A stretch of 64,000 bases of DNA from Mixophyes australis (GCA_036250195.1 JAVHZZ010000005.1:125926098-125990097), one strand, 5' to 3'. Counted from the stretch's first letter, positions 23,369-33,680 are shown. The notes: generated by a model from the letters alone, not told the origin. Translations and numbers: made by a program.

Positions 23369-23569
23369 TGGCCATTCCAATAGAGCAACTATTTATAGTA
23401 AGCAAGCTCTGTCATATGACTTACTCAGGAAGTTTTGGAGTGGGTGGCAGAAACCCTTTTGGGAGGGCTTACCTGGGACGTCTGCGCTTGGCTTTTGTAT
23501 TTTGAGGATTGTTGCTGCCGTAACGGATGGTCCGGGTGTTCTAGTTCCCGAGCTTGTTGGTTGTTTCCT

Positions 23570-24950
23570 TGTTTCTGCCGTGGCGCAACCTGTGATGGAA
23601 ATAAGAATGGGGAGTGGGGGGGAGATAGAGACGAGACAGTATACACAGTAACAGCCAACCTAAATGCGCTGCTGGTGTGGGAAATGCTTATAGCTGGTTT
23701 TGCAGTTTTGGTCTGTAGCTCTTTTGCTCTGTTTATAGCTCTAGTGCCATGTATACTGTGGTGGTGGTGATTTTGCTCTGAGTCTCTAGCTCTTATAAAT
23801 GACACGGGCAGGGGGGTTAGTTTTCCCTGTTTATAGCTCCGTGTTTGTAGCTTGCAGTTGTTGCTACTCGCTCTGAGGCTTTTTTCGTTTATGGCTCAAA
23901 ATGTTAGATTCTTAGCTTGCAGCGGAGAGTGTGTGATGGTGGTATGTTTATAGCTCTAAATGTTATGCTCTCAGCTTGCAGGGGGTGGTGTACAGTATTG
24001 TAGATGTAGGTGTGTGGTATGTGATAAGTCTATGGTATGTGCTCAGCTATGTGGGATATATACTGTTATGAAGAGTGATGTATAAATGAGGATATGTGTA
24101 TGTGGGTTTTATTAGGGTGGTAAGCAAATGGGTGTCTAAAGGTGGATGTTATGTATATGGGTAAAGCTCTATTTGCTCTTAGAAGAGCAGTTGTTAGATA
24201 TTACTTTTGCAGGCAAATTTCTTAGGCAAGAGACCGTTGGTGGGCGGGTGGATGCTGGTTGGAGATGTTGGTTGTAGCGCTGGACGAGCGATCAGCGTGG
24301 CTGCGGCCGAGTGGCTTCCTCCCGTTGCCCTTGGAACGCATATGCATTCCAAGCGCCTCACTTCCGGTTTTGTGGTGGCGCGCACAGGCGCCTGTGCGTT
24401 CCACTGCAGAGTCAGGCTCTCCGTGTGTGTTTCTCTTGCTTCTGGATGTTTAAATAGCGATTAGGTGAGGCTTCTCCGTGTGAGTGTTCTTTGGACTTCC
24501 TGTTGGGGTCTTGTGAGATGTCTACCAACGCGTTTCGTCCGGAGAATTCGTCAGGGATGTGGCTGGTCTGCTGGTAGGTCGGTCATCTTATCCTGGTCTA
24601 CCAGAGCTGTGTCCAATGGGATCTTGGGTTGGGAGGGGGAATGGGAGGGGGAGGCAGGACCAGGGGCGGATTTATGGTATGAAATATTGGGCTCTTATAA
24701 AGGGATTGAGGCTTATTAAGTTTATGAATGGGGAATAAAACATATTTCATGCGGACATTTGGATGTATTATTTATTCGCGAGAAGTGAAAATATACTTAA
24801 TTTAGTGATGTGTGCGTTGTGTGGAAACTGTAGGGGACATGGGTTAGGGGATTGGAAGGAAACTAATATGGAGGTATTTATATTCTTATCTGGTTTAGTG
24901 AGGGAGGTGAAAACAGGGATAAGAATTGCTGTAGCGGTGGGATTTAAAAC
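23570..24950 (+). repeat. Element F left arm
   Basis: Starts tgtttccttgtttctgccg and is the reverse complement of 26456-27838 with few differences. Includes a start-codon-bearing frame (24763-24966) that is also present in the right arm, and a T/G-rich outer half. Confidence 0.8.
24523..24556 (-). ncRNA. Hammerhead-like motif, element F left arm
   Basis: On the - strand: ctgacga, then attctccggac, gaaa, cgcgtt. Both conserved core boxes (CUGANGA and GAAA) are intact. Stem II is weak and stem III is a zero-loop acgcgt, which would favour folding as a dimer. Confidence 0.5.
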
Positions 24951-25175
24951 CCATCATTTAACTTAATGCAATGCCAAGAATATCATAACCACCCAAATGC
25001 CTCCCCCTCCCCTCACCCCCCCATCCCAAACTATCAATCCTCCCCATCCCCCCACCCTCTCCCCTATAAACAACAATAAAATACCAACCAAATATAAATA
25101 CACCAACTAAAGGAACAATCCTATAAATGAAAATTAAAATTCATATTTCTATACACATATAAGACTACAATTATC

Positions 25176-25454
25176 CATACTTGCCAACTCTCGGAAACAA
25201 GTTTCCGGGAGAGGGGGCGTGACTGGAGGGCGGGAAAACGTAATTAACATCGCGGGGGGCGGGACCAAAATAACGCAATTGGCCTCGCCCCGCCCCCTCC
25301 CGCCCTCCAAAATGGCGTCAATCACCGAGAATTGCGTCAATTGACACGATTCTCTGTGAAATCCAGGATGCGGGAGAAATGCCAACGAGACTGAACCGAG
25401 ACTGAACCAAATTTCGGGAGTCTCCCGGACATTCCGGGAGAGTTGGCAAGTATG
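25176..25454. mobile_element. hAT-type MITE (M2)
   Basis: TIRs catacttgccaac and gttggcaagtatg around 279 bp; flanking caattatc (25168-25175) and caattacc (25455-25462) give an 8-bp duplication with one mismatch. Inserted in the spacer of element F. Confidence 0.8.
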
Positions 25455-25718
25455 CAATTACCTACTAATATTCTCATCCAAACACAATACCCACATCTCC
25501 CCACTAATATATTTCCCTCTATTTCAACCTAATGTATATCCCCCTCCTGATAACCAAACTAAACAAGCCTCCTTCCTCACCCACCTAGTCATTCCATCCC
25601 CATAATTCCTAACCATATACCATCCAGCTAAGGATAATCCACTCCTAAAGGCCATCTATACTTATTCTTATCAAATTAATAAAATTTATTTTTATCTTCC
25701 CAAGACCCCTCCCCATTC

Positions 25719-25970
25719 CTAAAAATAAGCTACCCTATTACTAGACACAGTCAACTCCATGCACACTTCTCTCTCCAAAAACTCTCTCCCCAAAATCCTT
25801 AAGAAATTGCCACCGTTTTGTAATCTAAAACCCCCCCTCTCCCCCCACTGCAGGTAGTTTGTATTGAAAAACACACAGCAAAGGGAAAGAGTAGAGGCAT
25901 ACCAAACGCTTTGCCAATCAGAACCTATCACTACTCTCACTAGACCCACACACACCCCGTAATCCACCAA
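25719..25970 (-). CDS. Unrecognised ORF in element F spacer
   Basis: 83 codons on the G-rich strand, with hydrophobic and Gly-rich stretches but no motif I recognise. It lies downstream, in the same orientation, of the Cys-rich frame at 26383-26639, with the M3 MITE between them. It may be a relic of one longer gene or a chance frame in purine-rich DNA. Confidence 0.2.
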   Translation of the reverse strand: MVDYGVCVGLVRVVIGSDWQSVWYASTLSLCCVFFNTNYLQWGERGGFRLQNGGNFLRILGREFLEREVCMELTVSSNRVAYF

Positions 25971-26042
25971 CTACGCCTGATTTAAAATCAATACAGACGC
26001 CCTCCCTGACCTAAAACACACAGCGAGTCCACGGGGTTATAG

Positions 26043-26374
26043 CATCCTTGCCAACTCTCCCGGAATGTCCGGGAGACTCCCGAAATTCGGTTCAGTCTCC
26101 CGGGCTCCCGGCCTCGTTGGCATTTCTCCCGCATTTTGGATTTCACAGAGAATCGCGTCAAATGACGCGATTCTCTGTGATTGATGCCATTTTGGAGGGC
26201 GGGAGGGGGCGGGACGAGGCCAATCGCGTCATTTTGGCCCCGCCCCCCGCGACGTAAATTACGTTTTTGCGGGGGGCGGGACCAAAATGACACGTTTGGC
26301 CTCGTCCCGCCCCCTCCCGCCCTCCAGTCACGCCCCCTCTCCCGGAAACTTGTTTCCGAGAGTTGGCAAGTATG
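26043..26374. mobile_element. hAT-type MITE (M3)
   Basis: 332 bp with ends catccttgccaac and gttggcaagtatg and a perfect 8-bp duplication ggttatag (26035-26042, 26375-26382). The exact duplication makes this the clearest evidence for the hAT assignment of the family. It interrupts an open frame on the - strand. Confidence 0.85.
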
Positions 26375-26382
26375 GGTTATAG

Positions 26383-26639
26383 ACGCCCACCAGATTCTCC
26401 CCATCTAAATTCATTGCCCCAGCACACAATTTAACCTCCCCACTACCCCTCATATAAAATCCCAACGCTACAGCAATTCTTATCCCCGTTTTCACCTCCC
26501 TCACTAAACCAGATAAGAATATAAATACCTCCATGTTAGTTTCCTTCCAATCCCCTAACCCATGACCCCTACAGTTTCCACACAACGCACACATCACTAA
26601 ATTAAGTATATTTTCACTTCTCGCGAATAAATAATACAT
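26383..26639 (-). CDS. Unrecognised Cys-rich ORF, duplicated in both arms of element F
   Basis: An ATG-started frame whose first ~60 codons also occur in the left arm (24763 onward, + strand). Visible features: Cys-X2-Cys-X2-Cys within Cys-Ala-Leu-Cys-Gly-Asn-Cys-Arg-Gly-His near residue 19-28, and a Leu/Val-rich middle. The frame is open up to the M3 MITE boundary. I do not recognise the family. A zinc-binding role is only a guess from the cysteines. Confidence 0.3.
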
Positions 26640-27838
26640 CCAAATGTCCGCATGAAATATGTTTTATTCCCCATTCATAAACTTAATAAGCCTCAATCCC
26701 TTTATAAGAGCCCAATATTTCATACCATAAATCCGCCCCTGGTCCTGCCTCCCCCTCCCATTCCCCCTCCCAACCCAAGATCCCATTGGACACAGCTCTG
26801 GTAGACCAGGATAAGATGACCGACCTACCAGCAGACCAGCCACATCCCTGACGAATTCTCCGGACGAAACGCGTTGGTAGACATCTCACAAGACCCCAAC
26901 AGGAAGTCCAAAGAACACTCACACGGAGAAGCCTCACCTAATCGCTATTTAAACATCCAGAAGCAAGAGAAACACACACGGAGAGCCTGACTCTGCAGTG
27001 GAACGCACAGGCGCCTGTGCGCGCCACCACAAAACCGGAAGTGAGGCGCTTGGAATGCATATGCGCTCCAAGGGCAACGGGAGGAAGCCACTCGGCCGCA
27101 GCCACGCTGATCGCTCATCCAGCGCTACAACCAACATCTCCAACCAGCATCCACCCGCCCACCAACGGTCTCTTGCCTAAGAAATTTGCCTGCAACAGTA
27201 ATATCTAACAACTGCTCTTCTAAGAGCAAATAGAGCTTTACCCATATACATAACATCCACCTTTAGACACCCATTTGCTTACCACCCTAATAAAACCCAC
27301 ATACACATATCCTCATTTATACATCACTCTTCATAACAGTATATATCCCACATAGCTGAGCACATACCATAGACTTATCACATACCACACACCTACATCT
27401 ACAATACTGTACACCACCCCCTGCAAGCTGAGAGCATAACATTTAGAGCTATAAACATACCACCATCACACACTCTCCGCTGCAAGCTAAGAATCTAACA
27501 TTTTGAGCCATAAACGAAAAAAGCCTCAGAGCGAGTAGCAACAACTGCAAGCTACAAACACGGAGCTATAAACAGGGAAAACTAACCCCCCTGCCCGTGT
27601 CATTTATAAGAGCTAGAGACTCAGAGCAAAATCACCACCACCACAGTATACATGGCACTAGAGCTATAAACAGAGCAAAAGAGCTACAGACCAAAACTGC
27701 AAAACCAGCTATAAACATTTCCCACACCAGCAGCGCATTTAGGTTGGCTGTTACTGTGTATACTGTCTCGTCTCTATCTCCCCCCCACTCCCCATTCTTA
27801 TGTCCATCACAAGTTGCGCCACGGCAGAAACAAGGAAA
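26456..27838 (-). repeat. Element F right arm
   Basis: Reverse complement of 23570-24950. The outer end gttgcgccacggcagaaacaagg lies directly against the 17-bp duplication, with none of the ~140 bp extra found on the left. Confidence 0.8.
26847..26880 (+). ncRNA. Hammerhead-like motif, element F right arm
   Basis: ctgacga at 26848, then attctccggac, gaaa and cgcgttgg. Core boxes match the hammerhead consensus CUGANGA/GAAA with a GUU-type cleavage triplet. Stem I would be short (cc/gg). Same sequence, opposite strand, as 24523-24556. Confidence 0.5.
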
Positions 27839-27868
27839 CATATGACTTACTCAGGCTTATATCACCTG

Positions 27869-28037
27869 GGGGTAAATGTATTATCGTCCGTTTTTGTGAA
27901 CTCGCGGGAGTTCGGCGAGTTGACAGCTTAATTTAAAGGGAAGTTTCTCTTTACAAGGCAGCGCCGCTTTAAATTTAAGCTGTCAACTCGCCGAACTCCC
28001 GCGAGTTCACAAAAACGGACGATAATACATTTACCCC
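27869..28037. mobile_element. Harbinger-like MITE in PLE-A left arm (H4)
   Basis: 169-bp near-palindrome with ggggtaaatgtat tips; flanks CTG (27866-27868) and CTA (28038-28040). It occupies the same site in the left arm as 33370-33557 does in the right arm. Confidence 0.8.
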
Positions 28038-28409
28038 CTAATCTGTCTTAGAGATCGATAAATACAATATTGCAATAATTTAATGCATTTAACATCAGAC
28101 ATTTCCTAATGCAAGCCACAAAATATAAATTCAATTCATTAAGGATCTTAAATGGAGAGGTATCTTATTTCAGTCTCCTGGACAAAATCATGTTATATGC
28201 AAGGGGTGCAAACTAGTTTTCTGTTTTGCACATAAGTTAAATACTGACTGTTTTTTCATGTAGCACACACATATAAACTTTAAATTTCAAAATAAGCTAT
28301 CAAGTATTTGTGTGCTACATGACCTTGCTACACACTTAAATGACCTTCCTCAAAGTATTTCTGCCCTTTATCTATGATTGATATTTTGTACAAAATATAT
28401 GTCACATTA

Positions 28410-28433
28410 TCACTCGACCCCCGGGTCGAGTGA
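28410..28433. repeat. Perfect 24-bp stem-loop
   Basis: tcactcgaccc and gggtcgagtga are exact reverse complements separated by cc. It lies in PLE-A left-arm sequence that is absent from the right arm. No run of T follows, and no role is evident. Confidence 0.6.
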
Positions 28434-28543
28434 AGTCTTTAAAATATGATTCAAGAATCATGCATATGTGCCAAAAAACGGACATATATCAATTATTTTA
28501 TAATTGATGAATTAAAATAATATATAAATAATCTTATTATTTC

Positions 28544-29010
28544 TTACGAAAACCAATGTAACTTAAAATCAACATTTAATCCATTGGTGACAAGGGTTTC
28601 CAATTTGTGTATCCAGTACAGTTCTTTTTTGGCTAACCTGGTGACGATATCACTATATTTCCAATTTGTACTTACCTTAGTGATACCCATAAACTCCACA
28701 AACCCCTTAGTTGAGCAAGTATGTTTTTCTGCAAAATTTTGAGATAAAGGGTGAGTGCAACATCCTTTTTTAATATTATACAGATGTTCAGACATCCTCG
28801 TCTCCAAAGGGTGAGATGTTCGCTCCACATAATAAATTGCATTTTTCGTCTGGCATGTGATAAATTCATCAATGGTGTAGTTGTTATCACCTATCTGGAA
28901 TGCTGTACTCTTGCTCTTAGTATTCTTATTAAAGGTATTCTTACACATAGCACAAATTCAACATCTATGGAAACATTTGGAACGGATTCCTGTTGCCTTT
29001 TCAGGTAATG
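28544..29010 (-). pseudogene. PLE-A GIY-YIG copy in the left arm (inverted)
   Basis: 134-codon frame (28544-28948) with Phe-Ile-Thr-Cys-Gln-Thr-Lys-Asn-Ala-Ile-Tyr-Tyr-Val, Glu-His-Leu-Tyr-Asn-Ile-Lys and a C-terminal Lys-Lys-Glu-Leu-Tyr-Trp-Ile segment. These match the GIY strand, the conserved Arg...His helix and the catalytic Glu region of the PLE endonuclease. The central YVGxT stretch is deleted. It is the inverted duplicate of 31990-32490, produced by the arm structure rather than an independent gene. Confidence 0.6.
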
Positions 29011-29248
29011 GGCCTTTGACCAGTTTATCCTTCAAATTTGTTACCTTCCTATAGATGAAATTTGGTCATTATAGAAGCATTTCCCCAATAATGTCTTTTT
29101 CCAACAGCCCCCAATGTTTATATATAATATGGTCAATTTCCTTATTTTGGCTGTTAAATCTTGAAATTAAAGACCATTGTCTATTTTCATTATTGGTACT
29201 TTTGATTACCTTATTTTCAAGGCACAAACAGACTCTCTATGTTGCAGT

Positions 29249-29482
29249 ATGGTGCAGCTCCTGGTTCCACAAGGTGAAAACAAATATAAAAAATAGCAAG
29301 AAATGTAAAACCTGGAGCGTTTTAACAGGTGGCTGCTTAAGATGTAGACCTGGAATGTCACCCACAAACCAAAAACATAGATACATATAGAAAAAGGGGG
29401 ATAAACATCATAATGTGCTACCTATAACAAAGTGTACAGGACTGACATTGTTTTTACCTTGTGGAACCAGTAGCTGCACCAT
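29249..29482. repeat. Inverted repeat at the arm/centre junction of PLE-A
   Basis: 33-bp arms (29249-29281 and 29450-29482), both containing ctggttccacaaggt or its complement, with two mismatches; loop about 170 bp. It may be a small TIR element inserted at the left arm's inner edge. Confidence 0.5.
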
Positions 29483-29570
29483 GCTTCTATATGGGAGTCT
29501 AGACAAAATTATATCAATAGCATTTTCAATGTGAATCCAGACCATATTGAACTGGAAGATGAAGATTTAG

Positions 29571-30650
29571 AAGGGGTAATGAAAAAAACTTGAAAATCTG
29601 CTCCTTGAAGAATATTGTCTATGGTTAGAAATCGCCACTTTAGAGAAATATCTAGCTGAGGGCATTATCCCTAAGGGTTCAAAAATCAATAAAACATCCT
29701 CATTCAGTAATGCAGCTGAAAGCTTTAGGGTAGAGTGGCAAATAATCCTAGATAAGTGTTTCACTTCATTAATATCCCTTATCTTCAGAGAAAGAAGTAG
29801 GGAACCAAGATCTTTGGAAGAACAGATAGGCAGTCTTCAGGCACTCACTAAACCATTCTCTGATCTGGATGACTTTAGAGTCTTTGAAAGTAGGATTTTT
29901 GCCAAAATAAATAAAAACACAAGGGAATTAATGCAGAAAAAACAGAAAAAATTCATGAGAGATAAAAATACTAAAGACGTTTTTGATCACTCTCTAAGCC
30001 AATCAAGTTCTAGAAAGAATGTACCTAATATCCATTCTTCTAAAAATAGATTCAATCAAGACTCACATATTCTCAAATAAAGGGAACCATCTTACATCCC
30101 CAAGGAGACAAAATCATTCTCCACAACGAATCAGAAACTATGTTCCTAGATTTAGAAATACCAAAAGGACTAATCCAAGAAGGGATGTAAATAAGACCGA
30201 GGACTATGCATATAGTAATCCCAGAAAGAGAAACTTGGGCTGTAAGACAGAATTTCGTAGTAAACAACATGGTAATTTTTATTATGACAAATATCGCCAT
30301 TCCTCTCCCTACCAACTACCCCTTCAAAATAAATTTGATATCTTGAACAGAGAATCTGTCCCTTCGACTTTTTTAGACTCCACAAGTCAACACACAAGAT
30401 TCAGGTAGGAGTCACGAAATTGCATAACAATAAAAGAGGAAGAAGAGGCCTAATATTCCTCCAAAGATCTATAAAGAGAAGAAAGAAACCAGTTAAGTAT
30501 CTAGAAGGGGAAGCTATTATGGAGATAAAAGAAGAAGCTCAATCTAGAATCTTCAGTCTCAGTTCACATACCCTTAGTAAGAAAGAAATGTCGATCTTAG
30601 CAAAGGGGTTAAAATTTGCTCCCACAAATAGTATCACTGATTTTTAAGTT
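29571..30650 (+). pseudogene. PLE-A N-terminal region relic
   Basis: Consecutive broken frames read the N-terminal extension typical of PLE proteins: a Leu-Glu-Lys-Tyr-Leu-X-Glu-Gly-Ile-Ile-Pro-Lys-Gly segment near 29640, a Phe-X-X-Glu-Trp-Gln-Ile-Ile-Leu segment near 29725, then a basic, Asn/Arg-rich linker to about 30410. PLE-B lacks this whole part, so PLE-A shows roughly how much is missing there. Stops and frameshifts every 60-130 codons. Confidence 0.55.
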
Positions 30651-30654
30651 TTTC

Positions 30655-31650
30655 TGGATATAAAAATTTTTTCAGAAAATTGGTGCTAAAGAAATCTTTA
30701 ATTAGTCAAAAGAGTATTGAGAAAGAGGTAAAAGTTTCAAATGAGCTTTGTAAATTTAGGAAGAAATCTAAATTCCACCCTTCCCATCTTGAAGGAAACT
30801 TTATAGCGAGTTTCTCCAGACTGGTGGAGGATGATTTTATGTCTATTTCACATAACAAAAGTTAAAAAGATAATATGAGAATTGCAACTAGGAAGGAACA
30901 GATAGCCATCAAGCAATTAGCAGATAATGATGAAATAATTATAAAACCTGCAGATAAGGGAGGGTCTATTGTCATTATGGATAAAAATAAATATGATATT
31001 GAAGTACAATGACTATTGACAGAGGATAACACCTATGTCAAAATACCAAAGCATCCCATTAAAGATATTCAAAAGAATCTGCTAAATTTTATAGATAAAT
31101 TTAAGAGCTTAAAAACTATATGTGAGGATGAATATGACTATATGGTTATAGATAAATCCCAGACCCCATTTCTATACATTTTACCAACGATCCATAAGGA
31201 TATACATAACCCACCCAGTAGACCCATAGTTTCTTGTTAATTCCGTGACTTCCAACTTATCTGCTTTCATCGACTCCCACTTACAACCATCGGTATCTTC
31301 TACAAAGTTTTACTTAAAAGATACAGCGGATGTTCTGAATAAACCCTCAGAGATAAAATGGGATTCTGATTGGACATTGGTAACAGCAGATGTCAAATCT
31401 CTGTATACCATAATTCAACATACTTTTGGCTTGGAGGCCACAAGGTACTTTTTGGAGGGGAACAATATTGAGTCTAGTTTGAAGAATTTCCTTCTGGAAA
31501 GAATGGCATTTATTTTGCAGAATAATTATTTTTACTATAATAAACAGTTTCTATCTTCAGAAGGTTGGAACGGCTATGGGTACAAGGTTCACCCCAAGTT
31601 GCGCCAATTTGTTTATGACGCATTGGGAAGATGGTGCCATTTGTTGTAAT
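30655..31650 (+). pseudogene. PLE-A reverse transcriptase relic
   Basis: Includes a Lys-Pro-Ala-Asp-Lys-Gly-Gly motif at about 30945, then Leu-Pro-Thr-Ile-His-Lys and Pro-Ser-Arg-Pro-Ile-Val-Ser near 31180-31235, Ala-Asp-Val-Lys-Ser-Leu-Tyr-Thr near 31388, and an Asn-Tyr-Phe-Tyr-Tyr block near 31530. These match PLE-B RT in order. The catalytic Tyr-Ile-Asp-Asp part and the thumb are missing before the right arm begins near 31790. TAA at 31238-31240 and other stops interrupt the frame. Confidence 0.65.
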
Positions 31651-31789
31651 AATAAGTTTGGTGTAGAAGGAATTGCACTGAAACTTCTGAATTTGAATCT
31701 CAAGTCTTTCCGGCGACTTTCGACATAAGAGCTGTTCTGAATTCTTGATTAAAGAGGCTAGAGATAAAGCCCTTATACTAGATAGAAAA

Positions 31790-32490
31790 TTGTGCCTTGA
31801 AAAGAAGGCAATCAAAAGTACCAATAATGAACATTGAAAATGGTCTTTTATTGCAAGATTTAACAGCCAACATAAGGAAATTGACCATATTATATATATA
31901 TAAACATTGGGGCTGTTGGAAAAAAGACAACATTATTGGGGAAATACTTTTATAACGACCAAATTTCACTTATAGGAAGGCAACAAATTTGAAGGATAAA
32001 CTGGTCAAAGGCCCATTACCTGAAAAGGCAACAGGAATCCGTTCCAAATGTTTCCACAGATGTGGAATTTCTGCTAAGTGTAAGAAAACCTTTAATAAGA
32101 ATACTAAGAGCAAGAATACAGCATTCCAGATAGGTAATAACAACTACACCATTGATGAATTTATCACATGCCAGACGAAAAATGTAATATACCTACTTAA
32201 GTGTAAATGTAATAGATTATGTGGAGCGAACCTCTCGCCCTTTGAAGATGAGGATATCTGAACATCTGTACAATATTAAAAAAGGATGTTCCACTCACCC
32301 TTTATCTCAACATTTTGCAGAAAAACGTACTTGCTCAACTAGGAGGTTTGTGGAGTTTATTGATGTCACTAAGGTAACTACAAATTGGATATATAGTGAC
32401 ATCATTACCAGGTTCGCCAAAAAAGAAATGTACTGGATACACAAATTGCAAACCCTTGTCCCCAATAGATTAAATGTTGATTTTGAGTGA
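31790..32490 (+). pseudogene. PLE-A GIY-YIG endonuclease relic, right arm
   Basis: Two overlapping frames (31989-32261 and 32221-32490) cover the Cys-rich lead-in (Cys-Phe-His-Arg-Cys-Gly ... Cys-Lys), the GIY-like Val-Ile-Tyr-Leu-Leu-Lys-Cys, an Arg...Glu-His-Leu-Tyr-Asn-Ile helix and a Lys-Lys-Glu-Met-Tyr-Trp-Ile segment. They are shifted relative to each other at the expected YVGxT position. Inactive. Confidence 0.65.
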
Positions 32491-33369
32491 AATTGTTTTC
32501 TGTAAAAAATAATGAGATTATTTATATATCATTTTAATTCATCAATTATGAAACAATTGATATACGTCCATTTTTTGGCACATATGCAAGATTCTTGAAT
32601 CATATTTTAATAAGTATCATAGTCAAATTAGCTTCTATTTAAGTAACTGAATACAGAAAACCATCCTTCTTTTAATCAATGTATAATATGAACAACGAGA
32701 TGAGGGGATACATCAGAAGTTTAAGAATCCATGCTAGAACAGCTGCATATTTATTTAATATATTTGAGTACACAAAAAATCATTTTAAGATCTTAATTTA
32801 AGCTCCATTATATTTAAAGTGAGATCATGAAATATGTTATATATTGATCAATGCTACAATTTAAAGGCTCCTCATTGGATAGGTATATCACATGACCAGA
32901 GTTGCCTCTGAATGATAGTAGTGCTGAGCTAATAAGGAGGCTTCCAACAATTTCATAGTCATTTGATTCAAGCGATCACATGATTGGACAGATACCGGGT
33001 AAGAAGTATGGAAAAATCCTAAAGTGATATTAGTCACATGATTAGACGAAGGGATTGGCGGTCACATGATCGGAGCCAGTATTCATTGAATATTACACAT
33101 AAGCAACAAATTGCAGTTTTTGGAAACATAGAATATTATGCAAGATAAGATTTCAATAGAAAGAACTTTTAATATATGGAACTTTGAAACAAGTTTGATG
33201 ACATTTAGCGATCATGTGATTAAGTTCATGAGAGAGGAAGTTTTTAAACCATCTGTGAATTTGTACATTTTTTTTAATTTATTTTTTGTGGCTTGCATTA
33301 GGAAATGTTTGATGTTATATGCATTAAATTATTGCAATACTGTATTTATCGATCTTTAAGACAGATCAG

Positions 33370-33557
33370 GGGGTAAATGTATGAACCTCCGGATTCTTAA
33401 ACTCCGGCGAGTTCAGCGTCTTCAGCGCTTAAATTTAAAGCGGCGTTGCCTTGTAAAGGGAGACTTCCCTTTACAAGGCAGCGCCACTTTAAATTTAAGC
33501 GCTGAAGACGCTGACTTCGCCCGAGTTGAACAATCCGGAGGTTCATATATTTACCCC
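33370..33557. mobile_element. Harbinger-like MITE in PLE-A right arm (H5)
   Basis: 188-bp near-palindrome, ggggtaaatgtatgaacc tip, flanked by CAG on both sides (33367-33369, 33558-33560). The core ctttacaaggcagcgcc is shared with H4, while the mid-arms differ. Confidence 0.8.
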
Positions 33558-33635
33558 CAGGTGATAGAAGCCTGAGTAAGTCATATGATAGAGCATGTTT
33601 ACTATAAATAGTTGCTCTATTGGAATGACCACATA

Positions 33636-33680
33636 TGCCTTGATAAAGACCTGTGGAAGGTCAAAACGCGTTGGCTATAT
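33636..33680 (+). ncRNA. Hammerhead-like motif, PLE-A right arm
   Basis: atatgcc / ggc(t)atat could form stem I, ttgataa is the core box, gacc/ggtc stem II, then aaaa (GAAA in the left-arm copy) and cgcgtt. First C and eighth-position G of the core box are changed, so catalysis is doubtful. Confidence 0.4.

Larger units (their letters stand above)
23430..27838. mobile_element. Element F: inverted-arm element nested in PLE-A
   Basis: Flanked by catatgacttactcagg at 23413-23429 and 27839-27855, a 17-bp repeat of PLE-A sequence. Arms of about 1.38 kb (23570-24950 and 26456-27838) are inverted copies; the left side has about 140 bp of extra sequence outside the arm. The 1.5-kb spacer carries two hAT-type MITEs. 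Each arm holds a hammerhead-like motif with an intact core. There is no RT, so it is best read as a non-autonomous PLE-type or retrozyme-like element, but its class is not proven. Confidence 0.6.

Noticed and set aside
24207..27208. Several 60-85-codon ORFs mirrored in the arms of element F (other than the Cys-rich frame)
   Set aside because: They overlap each other on opposite strands, differ in frame and show no motifs; mirrored only because the arms are inverted copies.
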